Assembly (NCBI GenBank): GCA_910585945.1
Contig: CAJUHZ010000006.1
Location: 53,369-117,368, forward strand
Reading direction: 5' to 3'
DNA: 64,000 nucleotides
Source: an uncultured Bilophila sp.
GTDB taxonomy: Bacteria; Desulfobacterota; Desulfovibrionia; Desulfovibrionales; Desulfovibrionaceae
Positions 7,581-15,675 of this stretch are shown here, piece by piece. Numbering within the stretch: position 1 is the stretch's first letter; every line of letters begins with the position of its first letter. A program made the position numbers and the translations under genes. The notes beneath the pieces are model-generated. The model did not search any database. It was not told where the DNA came from and was given only the letters and a program-made list of their open reading frames with translations.

Positions 7581-8285
7581 TCAAGCTACCGTCTGCGGCG
7601 CAAACCAGAATGCAGTTCCAAATTGAATCACGGAATATCGCCACATGGTTTGCACGGCGCTATTGGGCAAGATTTCAAGCCAGCGACGTATGGTTTCCTG
7701 TTCGTCCGGGCGGTCGGTATCGTGCAAATAGATTGTATAACATTCTGAAGAGAGATATTTTTTCAGGAACGGAATTGCCTCGTATCTCGCCATAGGCACA
7801 TTCCCTATTGGCCCGTCAATAACAATGGTATCCGTCACAAAATTTTCCGGCAATACAATTTTCGACTTATCATACCATGAGTACTCGCCCTGTTGAGCAA
7901 TCGGACTGCATATAAATTGTACATTTTCAGCAATTCCGTCAGTTTCAAGACAATGAGCAATCACATTTTGCCAAATTGGGTCATGATCTATCGAGATGAT
8001 TTTGGTTTTGAGATTATTTTTCTTTATCAGTCGCGCCATCAGTATTGTTGAAATTCCTGATCCTGCTTCAATGACGCTTTCTTTTTTATTGATTATCAAA
8101 TCATTGCATATATGCGCGTAATATTCAGGTCCAGCAGACCAGTTTGTCATCGGCAAGTAGGACCATCCAGAAACAAGCGGGGATAGCAATGACAGCATTC
8201 TTGTTGCGCGTGTTTCAAAAAACAAATCCCTGAAGCAGGTACTGTAAAGATAGCGAAGATCTTTCTCCATCGAGTTTTCTGCCAT
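7581..8285 (-). CDS. Class I SAM-dependent methyltransferase-like protein, AT-rich
   Basis: The 234-residue product has a methyltransferase motif I (VIEAGSGIST), an acidic motif II (IISIDHDP) and a VIDGPIG segment typical of Rossmann-fold O-methyltransferases. Substrate is unknown. The ATG at 8285 is chosen because GGAGAG lies 8 nt upstream; a longer start at 8309 lacks a ribosome binding site. Base composition is clearly AT-richer than the GC-rich genes around it, a sign of recent transfer. Its position beside flagellin suggests modification of flagellin or its glycan, by inference. Confidence 0.65.
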   Translation of the reverse strand: MAENSMEKDLRYLYSTCFRDLFFETRATRMLSLLSPLVSGWSYLPMTNWSAGPEYYAHICNDLIINKKESVIEAGSGISTILMARLIKKNNLKTKIISIDHDPIWQNVIAHCLETDGIAENVQFICSPIAQQGEYSWYDKSKIVLPENFVTDTIVIDGPIGNVPMARYEAIPFLKKYLSSECYTIYLHDTDRPDEQETIRRWLEILPNSAVQTMWRYSVIQFGTAFWFAPQTVA

Positions 8286-8333
8286 TTTTTTCTCTCCATT
8301 AAAGCTCATGCGGGATAACGATTTTCTTTCACT

Positions 8334-8349
8334 TGGCAGGCGTCTGGCA
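8334..8349 (+). promoter_or_regulatory. Candidate sigma-54 promoter upstream of flagellin
   Basis: TGGCAG-GCGTC-TGGCA keeps the invariant GG-N10-GC spacing of sigma-54 promoters, with 9 of 11 consensus positions. It is about 210 nt upstream of the flagellin ATG. Polar flagellins are often sigma-54 or sigma-28 dependent. Confidence 0.45.
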
Positions 8350-8474
8350 GGGCAAATCTGTTTTTGTCAAAATCCCCCACAACAGTCTGCCTTGGCTTTG
8401 ACTCCCTGTCAACGCTCCTTGCCGGCCGGAAAATCCCGGCTTTCCGCGGACGGCGTTTTCATGAGTCCCGCCCC

Positions 8475-8501
8475 TAATGTCATTGGGAAATCTGTCGATA
8501 A
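8475..8501 (+). promoter_or_regulatory. Candidate sigma-28 (FliA) promoter of flagellin
   Basis: TAATGTCA, an exact 11-nt spacer, and GTCGATAA match the FliA consensus TAAAGTTT-N11-GCCGATAA well in the -10 (7 of 8) and partly in the -35. It lies about 60 nt before the flagellin ATG. Confidence 0.6.
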
Positions 8502-8559
8502 GGGAGGGGTAAGAAGAGTATCGCCCTGAAAATACGGCCCAATCACAAGGATGTGAGCT

Positions 8560-10263
8560 ATGTCGGTAGTGATCAACAATAACTTGAACGCGTTGAACGC
8601 CGCGAGAACCCTGAACGGTCATTACGGCAGGCTGGCGAAGTCCGTTCAGCGTCTTTCTTCCGGCTTGCGCGTCAATTCCGCGGCGGACGACGCCGCCGGC
8701 CTCGCCATACGCGAAATGATGCGCGCCGACATAGCCGCCATGCAGCAGGGCACACGCAACGTCAATGACGCCATTTCCATGATCCAGACCGCCGACGGGG
8801 CCATGGCCGTGATCGACGAGAAACTGATCCGCATGAAGGAACTGGCCGAACAGGCCGCTACCGGGACGTACAATTCCACCCAGCGTCTGATCATCGACTC
8901 GGAATTTCAGGCAATGGGCGCGGAAATCGAACGCATCGCCCGCGCCACAGATTTCAACGGCCTCAAGATCCTTGATGGAAACGGCGTTGCCGGGAGAGCA
9001 GCGGACGGAAGAACCGCCACAGGAAGAGCCGCCGGAGCGGCGGCCGGTTCGCGCGCCTCTGTCGTTGGGCCGGACGGCAAGACGTATTCCGCCATGGTTG
9101 GGGAAACGAAGGTTGGCAACGGCGCTATCACTACTCAAAATCCATCGAATGTTCTTTTACAGGGAATTACCGATCCGGTTGCTCTGGGAGCGGGCACCCA
9201 CACTATAACATTAAGCAACAGTTCATCCATTACTGTGGGGTCAACTGGCCAGTACAAGATGAATATTACCTATTTTGGAAATAACCCTGCTTTTCTTAAT
9301 CAAACACTCACTATTGGTTACAACCCGGCCAATGCCGCTGATCCAGACACGCAAGGATGGGAACTGGCAGGTTTTCCTCCAGGATCATATGAAGTAGCTG
9401 GGAATCCGAGTTCAGGCAGGTTTACGTTTACAGACTTGGCTGGAACACTTGGGGGACAGAGTTTTAGGGTTAATGTTACTGATACGAATGGCAATCCGGT
9501 TAATTTGACAGAGGCTGTCAATTTTAATTGGCAGGCAGTGAGCAATGCTCAACCAGCATTTGATGTAAACATAAATAGTCCATCACTCACTGCTGGTAAT
9601 GTCGCAGTGACAAGCAGTTTTGATCCAGCTACTCGCAGCGTTACAATGTCTGTGGATTTGGGTAACGGGAATGTGCTCAATCAGGTTTTCAATCTTGCGT
9701 CGGGGAACTCAGCCGATTTGTCAAGCGTCACCTACACCATCAACGTGACGGCGACGGATCCGAACAATCCCAATAACCCGAACAACCCCAATAATCCGAA
9801 CGATCCGAACAACCCCAATGGCCCGAACGATCCTCTGGGCAGCCCCAGCATTCCCGCCGGGGTGGTGAAAATCCACTTCGGCCCCGGGAACGATTCGGCC
9901 GAGGATTACTACTACATCAACAAGCAGGACTGCACCCTGAACGGTCTGGGGCTGGCCGGCGTCTCCATCGAAACGCAGCAGAAGGCGCAGGAAGCCCTGG
10001 GAACCCTTGATGACGCCATTGTCGCCAAGGACAATGCCCGCGCCTACTTTGGCGGGATGCAGAACAGGCTCGAAAACACGCTTACAAATATCATGATCCA
10101 GGGGGAAAACCTTCAGGCCTCCGAATCAAGAATTTCGGATACCGACGTGAGTCTGGAAATGACCAACTTCGTCAAAAACCAGATCCTCACCCAGTCCGCC
10201 ATCGCCATGCTCGCGCAGGCCAATTCCCTGCCGCAAATGGCCATGAGCCTGATCGGCGGATAG
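8560..10263 (+). CDS. fliC: Flagellin with long variable central domain
   Basis: This is the flagellar filament subunit, secreted by the flagellar type III system. The 567-residue protein has the conserved N-terminal D0/D1 region (MSVVINNNLNALNAARTLN, about 1-150) and C-terminal D1/D0 region (about 460-567, ending QMAMSLIGG), both GC-rich. The middle (about residues 185-395; nucleotides 9115-9740) is AT-richer and rich in Thr, Asn and Val, the surface-exposed D2/D3 domain. It ends in a low-complexity (N/D/G)-P-N tract. A ribosome binding site AAGGA precedes the ATG. A strong terminator follows. No chaperone or cap genes are adjacent. Confidence 0.95.
   Translation: MSVVINNNLNALNAARTLNGHYGRLAKSVQRLSSGLRVNSAADDAAGLAIREMMRADIAAMQQGTRNVNDAISMIQTADGAMAVIDEKLIRMKELAEQAATGTYNSTQRLIIDSEFQAMGAEIERIARATDFNGLKILDGNGVAGRAADGRTATGRAAGAAAGSRASVVGPDGKTYSAMVGETKVGNGAITTQNPSNVLLQGITDPVALGAGTHTITLSNSSSITVGSTGQYKMNITYFGNNPAFLNQTLTIGYNPANAADPDTQGWELAGFPPGSYEVAGNPSSGRFTFTDLAGTLGGQSFRVNVTDTNGNPVNLTEAVNFNWQAVSNAQPAFDVNINSPSLTAGNVAVTSSFDPATRSVTMSVDLGNGNVLNQVFNLASGNSADLSSVTYTINVTATDPNNPNNPNNPNNPNDPNNPNGPNDPLGSPSIPAGVVKIHFGPGNDSAEDYYYINKQDCTLNGLGLAGVSIETQQKAQEALGTLDDAIVAKDNARAYFGGMQNRLENTLTNIMIQGENLQASESRISDTDVSLEMTNFVKNQILTQSAIAMLAQANSLPQMAMSLIGG
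9757..9834 (+). repeat. Short tandem repeat coding (N/D/G)PN in flagellin
   Basis: A 9-nt unit reading roughly AAC-CCC-AAT is repeated about eight times with third-base variation, giving DPNNPNNPNNPN-like peptide. It forms a hinge between the variable domain and the conserved C-terminal part. Confidence 0.85.
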
Positions 10264-10301
10264 GGCAGCGATAAAACTCCCCTGTTGCCGGAGGGGATAC
10301 A

Positions 10302-10337
10302 GGGCGGAAGATATCAAGGTATCTTTCGCCCTTTTTT
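10302..10337 (+). terminator. Rho-independent terminator of flagellin gene
   Basis: GGGCGGAAGATATC, loop AAG, GTATCTTTCGCCC, then TTTTTT: a long near-perfect stem with a U-run, 40 nt after the stop. Confidence 0.9.
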
Positions 10338-10604
10338 GCATGAAAAAGGCCGCGTTGGAAGCGGAGGGACTTGTGGTTGTTTGGAACCAGAGAGAACGCT
10401 TGTCTGCACCATAGAGTCGACTACCCTGAAAATTCCGCAATCAGTATGAGAAGAACGATAAGTGCATTATTTATTGTCTTCCTCTTTCATCATGAAGTAC
10501 GCCGGGTCATATGTCGAGACAATCGGGAGTAAGTGGATATTTTAAAATATCTTGTTGTTTCAATATGTTAGGAGATGAAAAAATTGCTTAGGGGGGGATA
10601 TGCC

Positions 10605-10633
10605 TTGCAGGCGTTAGATGAGATATGTATAAT
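10605..10633 (+). promoter_or_regulatory. Sigma-70 promoter of the AT-rich gene pair
   Basis: TTGCAG (10605-10610), a 17-nt spacer and a perfect TATAAT (10628-10633). It is 53 nt before the ATG at 10687. The rest of the 423-bp gap from 10264 holds the flagellin terminator and AT-rich DNA with no other recognised feature. Confidence 0.75.
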
Positions 10634-10686
10634 ACCCTCCTCAAAGGAATTTGCATAAAGTGGAGGGAATTTTTAAGGAGGGAATC

Positions 10687-11136
10687 ATGAGTGCTGTAGC
10701 TTGCAATTTATTTTATAACAGCGGTGCGTTGCCTCAAAAAGATGAATATTTTTCCGAAATCTTCTGGCGGGCTAAGTCTGTTTTCAAGATTCATGAAAGT
10801 AAAACGGAGTGCCAAGCCTTTACGCCTGATGAGATTGATGCGCTTGAACTTGTGGTTATGTTGACACGCTATGCAGTTCTGAAGCAAATTGTTATCTCGG
10901 ACGCTCTTTTTTCATCTTTGCAAGAAACATTAAAGAAAATAGAAAGTGTTCTTTCCCATATGGAGGATGGGGATGAATCTGGTAAAAAGGCAATAAATAA
11001 GGTGACAAAAGTTTATAAGGAGTTATCTGAAATTCTCTGTGTGGTTTCCATTCAAAAGGATATAGCGTTGCACGAACTCCTTGCAAGAGAGGATGCCGAT
11101 GCCATGTGCACTTGTGACAACAAAAACTTACAGTGA
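10687..11136 (+). CDS. Unknown AT-rich orphan protein 1
   Basis: The 149-residue product matches no family I know. It is soluble, mainly helical, with a leucine-rich centre (residues 57-100) and no signal peptide. The ATG at 10687 has a strong AAGGAGG site. Codon use is AT-rich, unlike the GC-rich neighbours. Its 3' end overlaps the next gene by 38 nt, so the two form a coupled pair with their own promoter. A two-gene accessory module such as toxin-antitoxin or effector-chaperone is conceivable but unsupported by motifs. Confidence 0.6.
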   Translation: MSAVACNLFYNSGALPQKDEYFSEIFWRAKSVFKIHESKTECQAFTPDEIDALELVVMLTRYAVLKQIVISDALFSSLQETLKKIESVLSHMEDGDESGKKAINKVTKVYKELSEILCVVSIQKDIALHELLAREDADAMCTCDNKNLQ

Positions 11137-11452
11137 TGTAAAGGAACATTTTATCAAGAAGTACAGCTATAATAGTAATCTTGAAACTATTATCAAAAAA
11201 CTTGAAAGAAGAGCGAAGGAATACTCTTATTCCTTGAATAAGAGATCCTTGGATCTGGCTATCCTTTTTGAGGATACAAACTTTGTCCCGAAAGATCTAG
11301 CTGTTGTAGGTTGTCTCTGTCTTGTCAATTGTATTCAGTCTCAAATAGCGCCGTGTATCGTATTTTTTGCATCGGAACGTGCAGTTATACCACTTGAGAA
11401 AAGTTGTTGGGCCGTGTATGTTAAGTCTGTCAAGGATGAACTTTTATGGTAA
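11099..11452 (+). CDS. Unknown AT-rich orphan protein 2
   Basis: The 117-residue product begins in a different frame inside the 3' end of orphan 1, at an ATG with GAGAGG 6 nt upstream (an ATG at 11093 is also possible). The N-terminal half is basic and hydrophilic (KKLERRAKEYSYSLNKR); the middle (VVGCLCLVNCIQ and IAPCIVFFA) is hydrophobic, with four cysteines, possibly one or two membrane-associated segments. No family was recognised. It shares the AT-rich composition of its partner. Confidence 0.55.
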   Translation: MPCALVTTKTYSDVKEHFIKKYSYNSNLETIIKKLERRAKEYSYSLNKRSLDLAILFEDTNFVPKDLAVVGCLCLVNCIQSQIAPCIVFFASERAVIPLEKSCWAVYVKSVKDELLW

Positions 11453-11616
11453 GCTGGAAGAATTTTAACATTCGAGTATTTGTTAGGTCTTTCGTTTGGC
11501 TTGCTATTCGCGCTTAGGGCAGTCTTAATAATTCCTTTAACGGCACGATAATCACAGACGCGCGCCCTCCCTGCCTGTTACGCTGCTTCATCGACAATAT
11601 AATGGAGGTTGTCCAT

Positions 11617-12306
11617 ATGAGTGACGCCGACTGGAGCGAGCGGACCATCCGTGATATCGTGACAAGCAATCCCGTGGCCATGCAGCTTTTTCGGGAACAC
11701 GGCATTGATTTCTGTTGCAATGGCGATCGCGAGCTTGCCGAAGCTGTCGACCAGCTTGAAATCAGCCAGAAAGAACTTTACCTGGCTCTCGACGCGATCA
11801 GGGAGAAAGGACACCCCGCAGGTCTGCCCGATTATGCGGGCATGACGGCGGGGGAACTGCTTGATTCCATCCTCTCCCGGCATCATGCCTGGCTGTGGGA
11901 CAACCTGGCGCGCATCCGCAGTCTGCTTGTGGAGAGTTTGCGCGCTGACGGGCAGCGCCACCCGGAACTGTATGACATGTACAAGATCTTCGCGGACCTG
12001 AGCGGGGAACTGGAACCCCACCTTGTGCGGGAAGAGACCGAATTCGCCCCGCTTGTCGTCGAAAACCGCGATCCCAAACGTCGCCTCATGCTCATGCATG
12101 CGCTGGCGGAAAATCACGCAAAGACCATGGATCTGACGCGCAAGCTCCGCCGCGCCGCCAACGGCTATGCCCTGCCTCCCGAGGCGGACGAAACGCGGCG
12201 CGATCTCTATCAGCTCCTCACGCAGCTTGACGAGCGGCTGCACGACTATGTTCACCTGGAAAACAACCTGCTTTTCCCGAAACTTGACGAGGAGCGGAAC
12301 TCGTAA
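11617..12306 (+). CDS. ric: Iron-sulfur cluster repair di-iron protein RIC (YtfE/ScdA)
   Basis: RIC proteins repair Fe-S clusters damaged by nitric oxide or oxidants, using a hemerythrin-like di-iron centre. The 229-residue product has the N-terminal ScdA_N motif (FREHGIDFCCNG, about 28-39) with its twin cysteines, followed by a hemerythrin-like four-helix region with spaced His/Glu ligands (SRHHAWLW, ELEPHLVREE, AENHAK, HDYVHLENN). The ATG at 11617 has GGAGG upstream. Together with NrfHA it points to nitrosative stress defence. Confidence 0.93.
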   Translation: MSDADWSERTIRDIVTSNPVAMQLFREHGIDFCCNGDRELAEAVDQLEISQKELYLALDAIREKGHPAGLPDYAGMTAGELLDSILSRHHAWLWDNLARIRSLLVESLRADGQRHPELYDMYKIFADLSGELEPHLVREETEFAPLVVENRDPKRRLMLMHALAENHAKTMDLTRKLRRAANGYALPPEADETRRDLYQLLTQLDERLHDYVHLENNLLFPKLDEERNS

Positions 12307-12385
12307 ACCCGCCTGCCGCAAGGCCGCCGTGTCGCGTCCTGCGTGTTCATGCGTTCCGTCCTCCGGCTTGTGTCTGAGGGGGTTC

Positions 12386-12410
12386 GGGGGAAATCATTTC
12401 CCCCGACGGG
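12386..12410 (+). repeat. Palindromic repeat, diverged copy e
   Basis: GGGGGAAATCATTTCCCCCGACGGG is a variant of the GGGGAATCATTCCCC repeat, just after the ric gene. Confidence 0.5.
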
Positions 12411-12431
12411 ACGCGGGGCGGCTCTCCGTCA

Positions 12432-12572
12432 GGCGTGTTCCCACTACGGCTCTTGTCCTGCCTGCGTCAAAAAGGCTTTTTATTCCGGGCAAGTGTCATA
12501 CGAGGACATTCCCTTCACAAAACGCCTTTTTTCCCTGGCGGAGAACACCATTTCTCGTAGTGTGAACACGCC
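12432..12572. repeat. 141-bp element with terminal inverted repeats
   Basis: GGCGTGTTCCCACTACG at 12432 is matched by the inverse of GGCGTGTTCACACTACG ending at 12572 (17 bp, one mismatch). Inside are two AAAAGGC/GCCTTTT-like arms. A related end (GGCGTGTTCCCGCTACGGCT, inverted) occurs at 21501-21520. It lies between convergent genes; no open frame. Confidence 0.6.
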
Positions 12573-12594
12573 CCGGGTCAGGCGTCAACACAGC

Positions 12595-13224
12595 CTATTC
12601 GGAACAGGGATTTTGCCAGGCGACGCCCGGCTCCACGCGCGGCACGATCGCCCGGCGGTCGAAATGCAGGAGTTGTTCTCGCGTGACGTTGTAGCCGTTG
12701 GCTTCCGGCGTGAGCGCCTGGCTGTACTGGCGGCGGAGTTTTTCCGCCTCGGGCGCTTTGGCCAGCAGAAGCACCAGGACATGCCCGTGCGGGTCCTTTT
12801 CCTTCAGGCTGTCGCTCCCGAAGGAGGAGAGCACGCCGCGGTAGCAGGCAAGGTAGTCTTTCTCCGCCGCGCCGGTGGACTCAAGCAACATGCAGTTCAG
12901 CACCCGGTAGGGGGTGAAGCCGGGGAACATGCGGGCGAGTTTTTCCGCATCCTTTTTGGCCGAAAAATAGTCACCGACGGAACGGTAGGCGTTGACGCGC
13001 ATCCGCAGCAGTTCGGCGTCGTCGGGGCGGCGGGCCAGCTCACGCGAAAGCGTCCTTATGGCGTCGCACATGGCTTCGTTGTTTCCGGCCGATTCGTAGA
13101 GCAGGCTGTTCAGGCCGTCGTAGTCCGGCCCGGCGGCATATGCCTGCGTTGTCAGGCCGAGGCAGAGGAGCAGGAGGCTTGTCCGCGCCAGCCGGCGCGC
13201 GGCGTTTCGCATCACTTTTCGCAT
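12595..13224 (-). CDS. Secreted protein of unknown function, TPR-like
   Basis: The 209-residue product has a signal peptide (basic start, LLLLCLGLTTQAYA, likely cut near residue 30). The mature part is helical with a TPR-like pattern (AELLRMRVNAYRSVGDY...AEKLARMFPG) and two cysteines. No enzymatic motif. The ATG at 13224 has GGAGA upstream and overlaps the waaA stop by 13 nt, so it is the last gene of the envelope operon. Confidence 0.65.
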   Translation of the reverse strand: MRKVMRNAARRLARTSLLLLCLGLTTQAYAAGPDYDGLNSLLYESAGNNEAMCDAIRTLSRELARRPDDAELLRMRVNAYRSVGDYFSAKKDAEKLARMFPGFTPYRVLNCMLLESTGAAEKDYLACYRGVLSSFGSDSLKEKDPHGHVLVLLLAKAPEAEKLRRQYSQALTPEANGYNVTREQLLHFDRRAIVPRVEPGVAWQNPCSE

Positions 13225-14756
13225 GGGGCGTCTCCTTCGGAAGGGTCTCGGATTGCTTCATGCAACAGGGCCGCGCAGCGGGCGGTACCGCCAAGGCGCG
13301 GCGTCAGCCAGTCAAGGAAGCGGCGTTGCGTCTCCTCCGGCGGAAGCGGATGCAGTGCCTGTTCGATCAGGGTTTCGGCCACTTCTTCCGGCGTGCGGCG
13401 CACAAGCAGCAGGCCGCGTTCCGCAAGAGCGTCGCCCGCCGCGCCGTCCGGCGCGGGCGAGAGCGCCCAGGCGAAATTGTCCAGATACGGCCCGCAGCAG
13501 GGGATTCTCCCCGCGGCCAGGGCTTCGAGAAAGTTCTGGCCTCCGAGCGGCGCAAGGCTCCCGCCCACAAAGACCGCGTCCGCCGCGGCGTAGAGCAGGG
13601 CCAGTTCGCCAAAGGCGTCCCAGAGAATAACGTCGCCGGGCGCTCCGCGTTTGGCCTCCCCTTCCCTGGAAGGGGTTCCGAGGCGCGAACGCTGCACATA
13701 TCCGCCTTCCAGTCCGGCCAGTCGTTCCTTCCACGCGGCCACGCGGTGCATGTGCCGTGGGGCGATCGCCAGCGTGGGAGCTTCGCCCCCGGAATTCTCC
13801 CCGGATTTCCCGCCGGATTTTTTCCCGGAGGGGCGGCGCAGCCGGCGGATAATGGTCATGACCGCCTCTTCCTCCTCTTCCCGCACGGAGGCCAGCAGGA
13901 TGAGCGGACGCGATCCGCGCTCCGGCAGGGGCAGAGCCGGGGCGGACGCCTTGTTCGCCAGATCTGCCAGATCTGGCGAACCCGCCGGGCCCGTTTGTCC
14001 CGTCGCCTGATCAACGGCCGCGCCGCGCGCGGACTCCGCGGGCAGGCAGCGGTCAAACTTGATGTTGGGCACGGTGACGACGCGATCCGGGCCGAACAGC
14101 GCGGCAAGGCGCGCCGCGTCGTCGTTGCTGACGGCCGTTGCCGCGCGCGGCGCCACGCCGCGCCAGAAACCGGGGCAGAGCCGTTCCAGCCGGAGGTAGT
14201 TGCGCAGGCTTTTTTCCGTCATCCGGCCGTTCAGCACAAAAACCGGGATGCCGCGATCCGCCGCGCCAAGGAGCAGGCCGGGCCAGAGTTCCGTTTCCAG
14301 CAGGGCAATGGCGCGGGGACGGGCCTGATCCAGGGCGCGGGCCATGATCCCCGGCTGATCCAGCGGGAAGAATGTGACCCGCACGCTGAGTTCGGGGTGA
14401 TCCTGCCGCAGCTTTTCGGCCATGCCGTGCAGCACTTCCAGTCCCTGCCGGGTCCAGGTGGTGACGAGCGCGGAAAGGGGCGCGCCGTCGGCCAGTCGCT
14501 TCAGAAGTTCCCAGGCCAGGTACGCTTCCCCGCCCGAGGCGGCCTGAATCCAGACGTCGATGCGGCTTTCGGGGCGTCCGTTCCCCGTCGCCTTCACGCC
14601 GCTCCAGTTTTCCGGAACGAGCCGCCAGGCAAAGCCTTCGCTCAGGCGCTTGTGCCGGCGCAGCACGGGCCGGGCGAGCCGCCAGGCAAGGCCGTACAGG
14701 CAGCGCGCCGCGCCTCGCCGCAGGCGCGAAGCCGGAGCGTTACCCGCGGGAGTCAA
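13212..14756 (-). CDS. waaA: 3-deoxy-D-manno-octulosonic acid transferase (lipid A Kdo transferase)
   Basis: WaaA (KdtA, GT30 family) transfers Kdo from CMP-Kdo to lipid IVA at the inner membrane. The N-terminal half has the family block VWIQAASGGEAYLAWELL; the C-terminal half has the signature FVGGSLAPLGGQNFLEALAAG, where Gln replaces the usual His of GGHN. Between them is a low-complexity Ala/Gly/Asp-rich insert (about residues 265-300), making the protein longer than typical (about 514 against about 425 residues). The start is a TTG at 14756 overlapping the ddl 3' end; no ATG is in place, so this is uncertain. Confidence 0.88.
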   Translation of the reverse strand: MTPAGNAPASRLRRGAARCLYGLAWRLARPVLRRHKRLSEGFAWRLVPENWSGVKATGNGRPESRIDVWIQAASGGEAYLAWELLKRLADGAPLSALVTTWTRQGLEVLHGMAEKLRQDHPELSVRVTFFPLDQPGIMARALDQARPRAIALLETELWPGLLLGAADRGIPVFVLNGRMTEKSLRNYLRLERLCPGFWRGVAPRAATAVSNDDAARLAALFGPDRVVTVPNIKFDRCLPAESARGAAVDQATGQTGPAGSPDLADLANKASAPALPLPERGSRPLILLASVREEEEEAVMTIIRRLRRPSGKKSGGKSGENSGGEAPTLAIAPRHMHRVAAWKERLAGLEGGYVQRSRLGTPSREGEAKRGAPGDVILWDAFGELALLYAAADAVFVGGSLAPLGGQNFLEALAAGRIPCCGPYLDNFAWALSPAPDGAAGDALAERGLLLVRRTPEEVAETLIEQALHPLPPEETQRRFLDWLTPRLGGTARCAALLHEAIRDPSEGDAPCEK

Positions 14757-15675
14757 GGGCAAGCTCCAGCAGGCGTTCCACCAGATCGGCATAGGACATG
14801 CCGATGGCGGCCGCTTCCTTCGGCACAAGGCTTGCGGCCGTCATGCCGGGGATGGTGTTGACTTCCAGCAGGTACAGATTTTCCGTATCTTCTCCGTTTT
14901 CCCCTTTTTCCAGAATGAAGTCGGCCCGGCTGCACCCGCGCAGGCCGAGCGCCTTGTGCGCCCGTTCCGCGTAGTCCCTGATGCGGGCCAGAACGGGTTC
15001 CGGCAGGGGGGCGGGGCAGATCTCCCGCGCGCCGTCAGCGGCGTACTTGTTGTAATAGTCGAAAAACGCCCCTTCCCGGTTCACAATGAGAATGGGATCG
15101 AGCGCCTTGCCGTCGAGCACGCCGCAGGTCACGTCCCGCCCCCGGATGCCCTGTTCCACCAGGGCTTCCTCGCCGGCGGCGAAGAGGGCGTTGAGGGCGG
15201 CTTCGAGTTCCGTCCGGGTGTGCACGCGGCTGAGCAGCAGGCTGGATCCTCCCGTGTTGGCCTTGACGAACAGCGGGTACGACAGGCCGAGGTCTTCCGG
15301 ATTCCAGTCCGGCCCCGGATGGCGGGGCAGGAAAACGCCTCCGGGCAGGGGAATGCCCGCTTCCCTGAACAGGAGTTTGGCCGCCGCCTTGTGCAGGGCC
15401 AGGAAGGAACCGGCCGGGTCCGCGCCCTGATAGGGACAGCCCGCCTTGTCGAGCAGGGCCTGGAACAATCCGTCCTCGCCCGGAGAACCGTGCATGTTGA
15501 TGAACGCCACGTCATGGGCGCGTGCGGCGCTCAACACCTGCTCAAAATCACGGCTCGGGTCAAGCATGGTGACGCTGTGCCCCTTGCCCTGCAGGGCTTC
15601 GGCGATCATGGCCGCGCCGCGCAGGGAGACTTCACGCTCGCTTGACCAGCCGCCCGCCAGCAAGAGTACTTTCAT
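14740..15675 (-). CDS. ddl: D-alanine--D-alanine ligase
   Basis: Ddl makes the D-Ala-D-Ala dipeptide for peptidoglycan in the cytoplasm, using ATP. The 311-residue ATP-grasp protein shows GGWSSEREVSLRGA at the N-terminus, the NMHGSPGEDG block, FVKANTGGSS and the C-terminal LLEVNTIPGMT with metal-binding residues. The ATG at 15675 follows GGAG and overlaps the preceding HD gene by 44 nt; the 3' end overlaps waaA. Confidence 0.96.
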   Translation of the reverse strand: MKVLLLAGGWSSEREVSLRGAAMIAEALQGKGHSVTMLDPSRDFEQVLSAARAHDVAFINMHGSPGEDGLFQALLDKAGCPYQGADPAGSFLALHKAAAKLLFREAGIPLPGGVFLPRHPGPDWNPEDLGLSYPLFVKANTGGSSLLLSRVHTRTELEAALNALFAAGEEALVEQGIRGRDVTCGVLDGKALDPILIVNREGAFFDYYNKYAADGAREICPAPLPEPVLARIRDYAERAHKALGLRGCSRADFILEKGENGEDTENLYLLEVNTIPGMTAASLVPKEAAAIGMSYADLVERLLELALDSRG

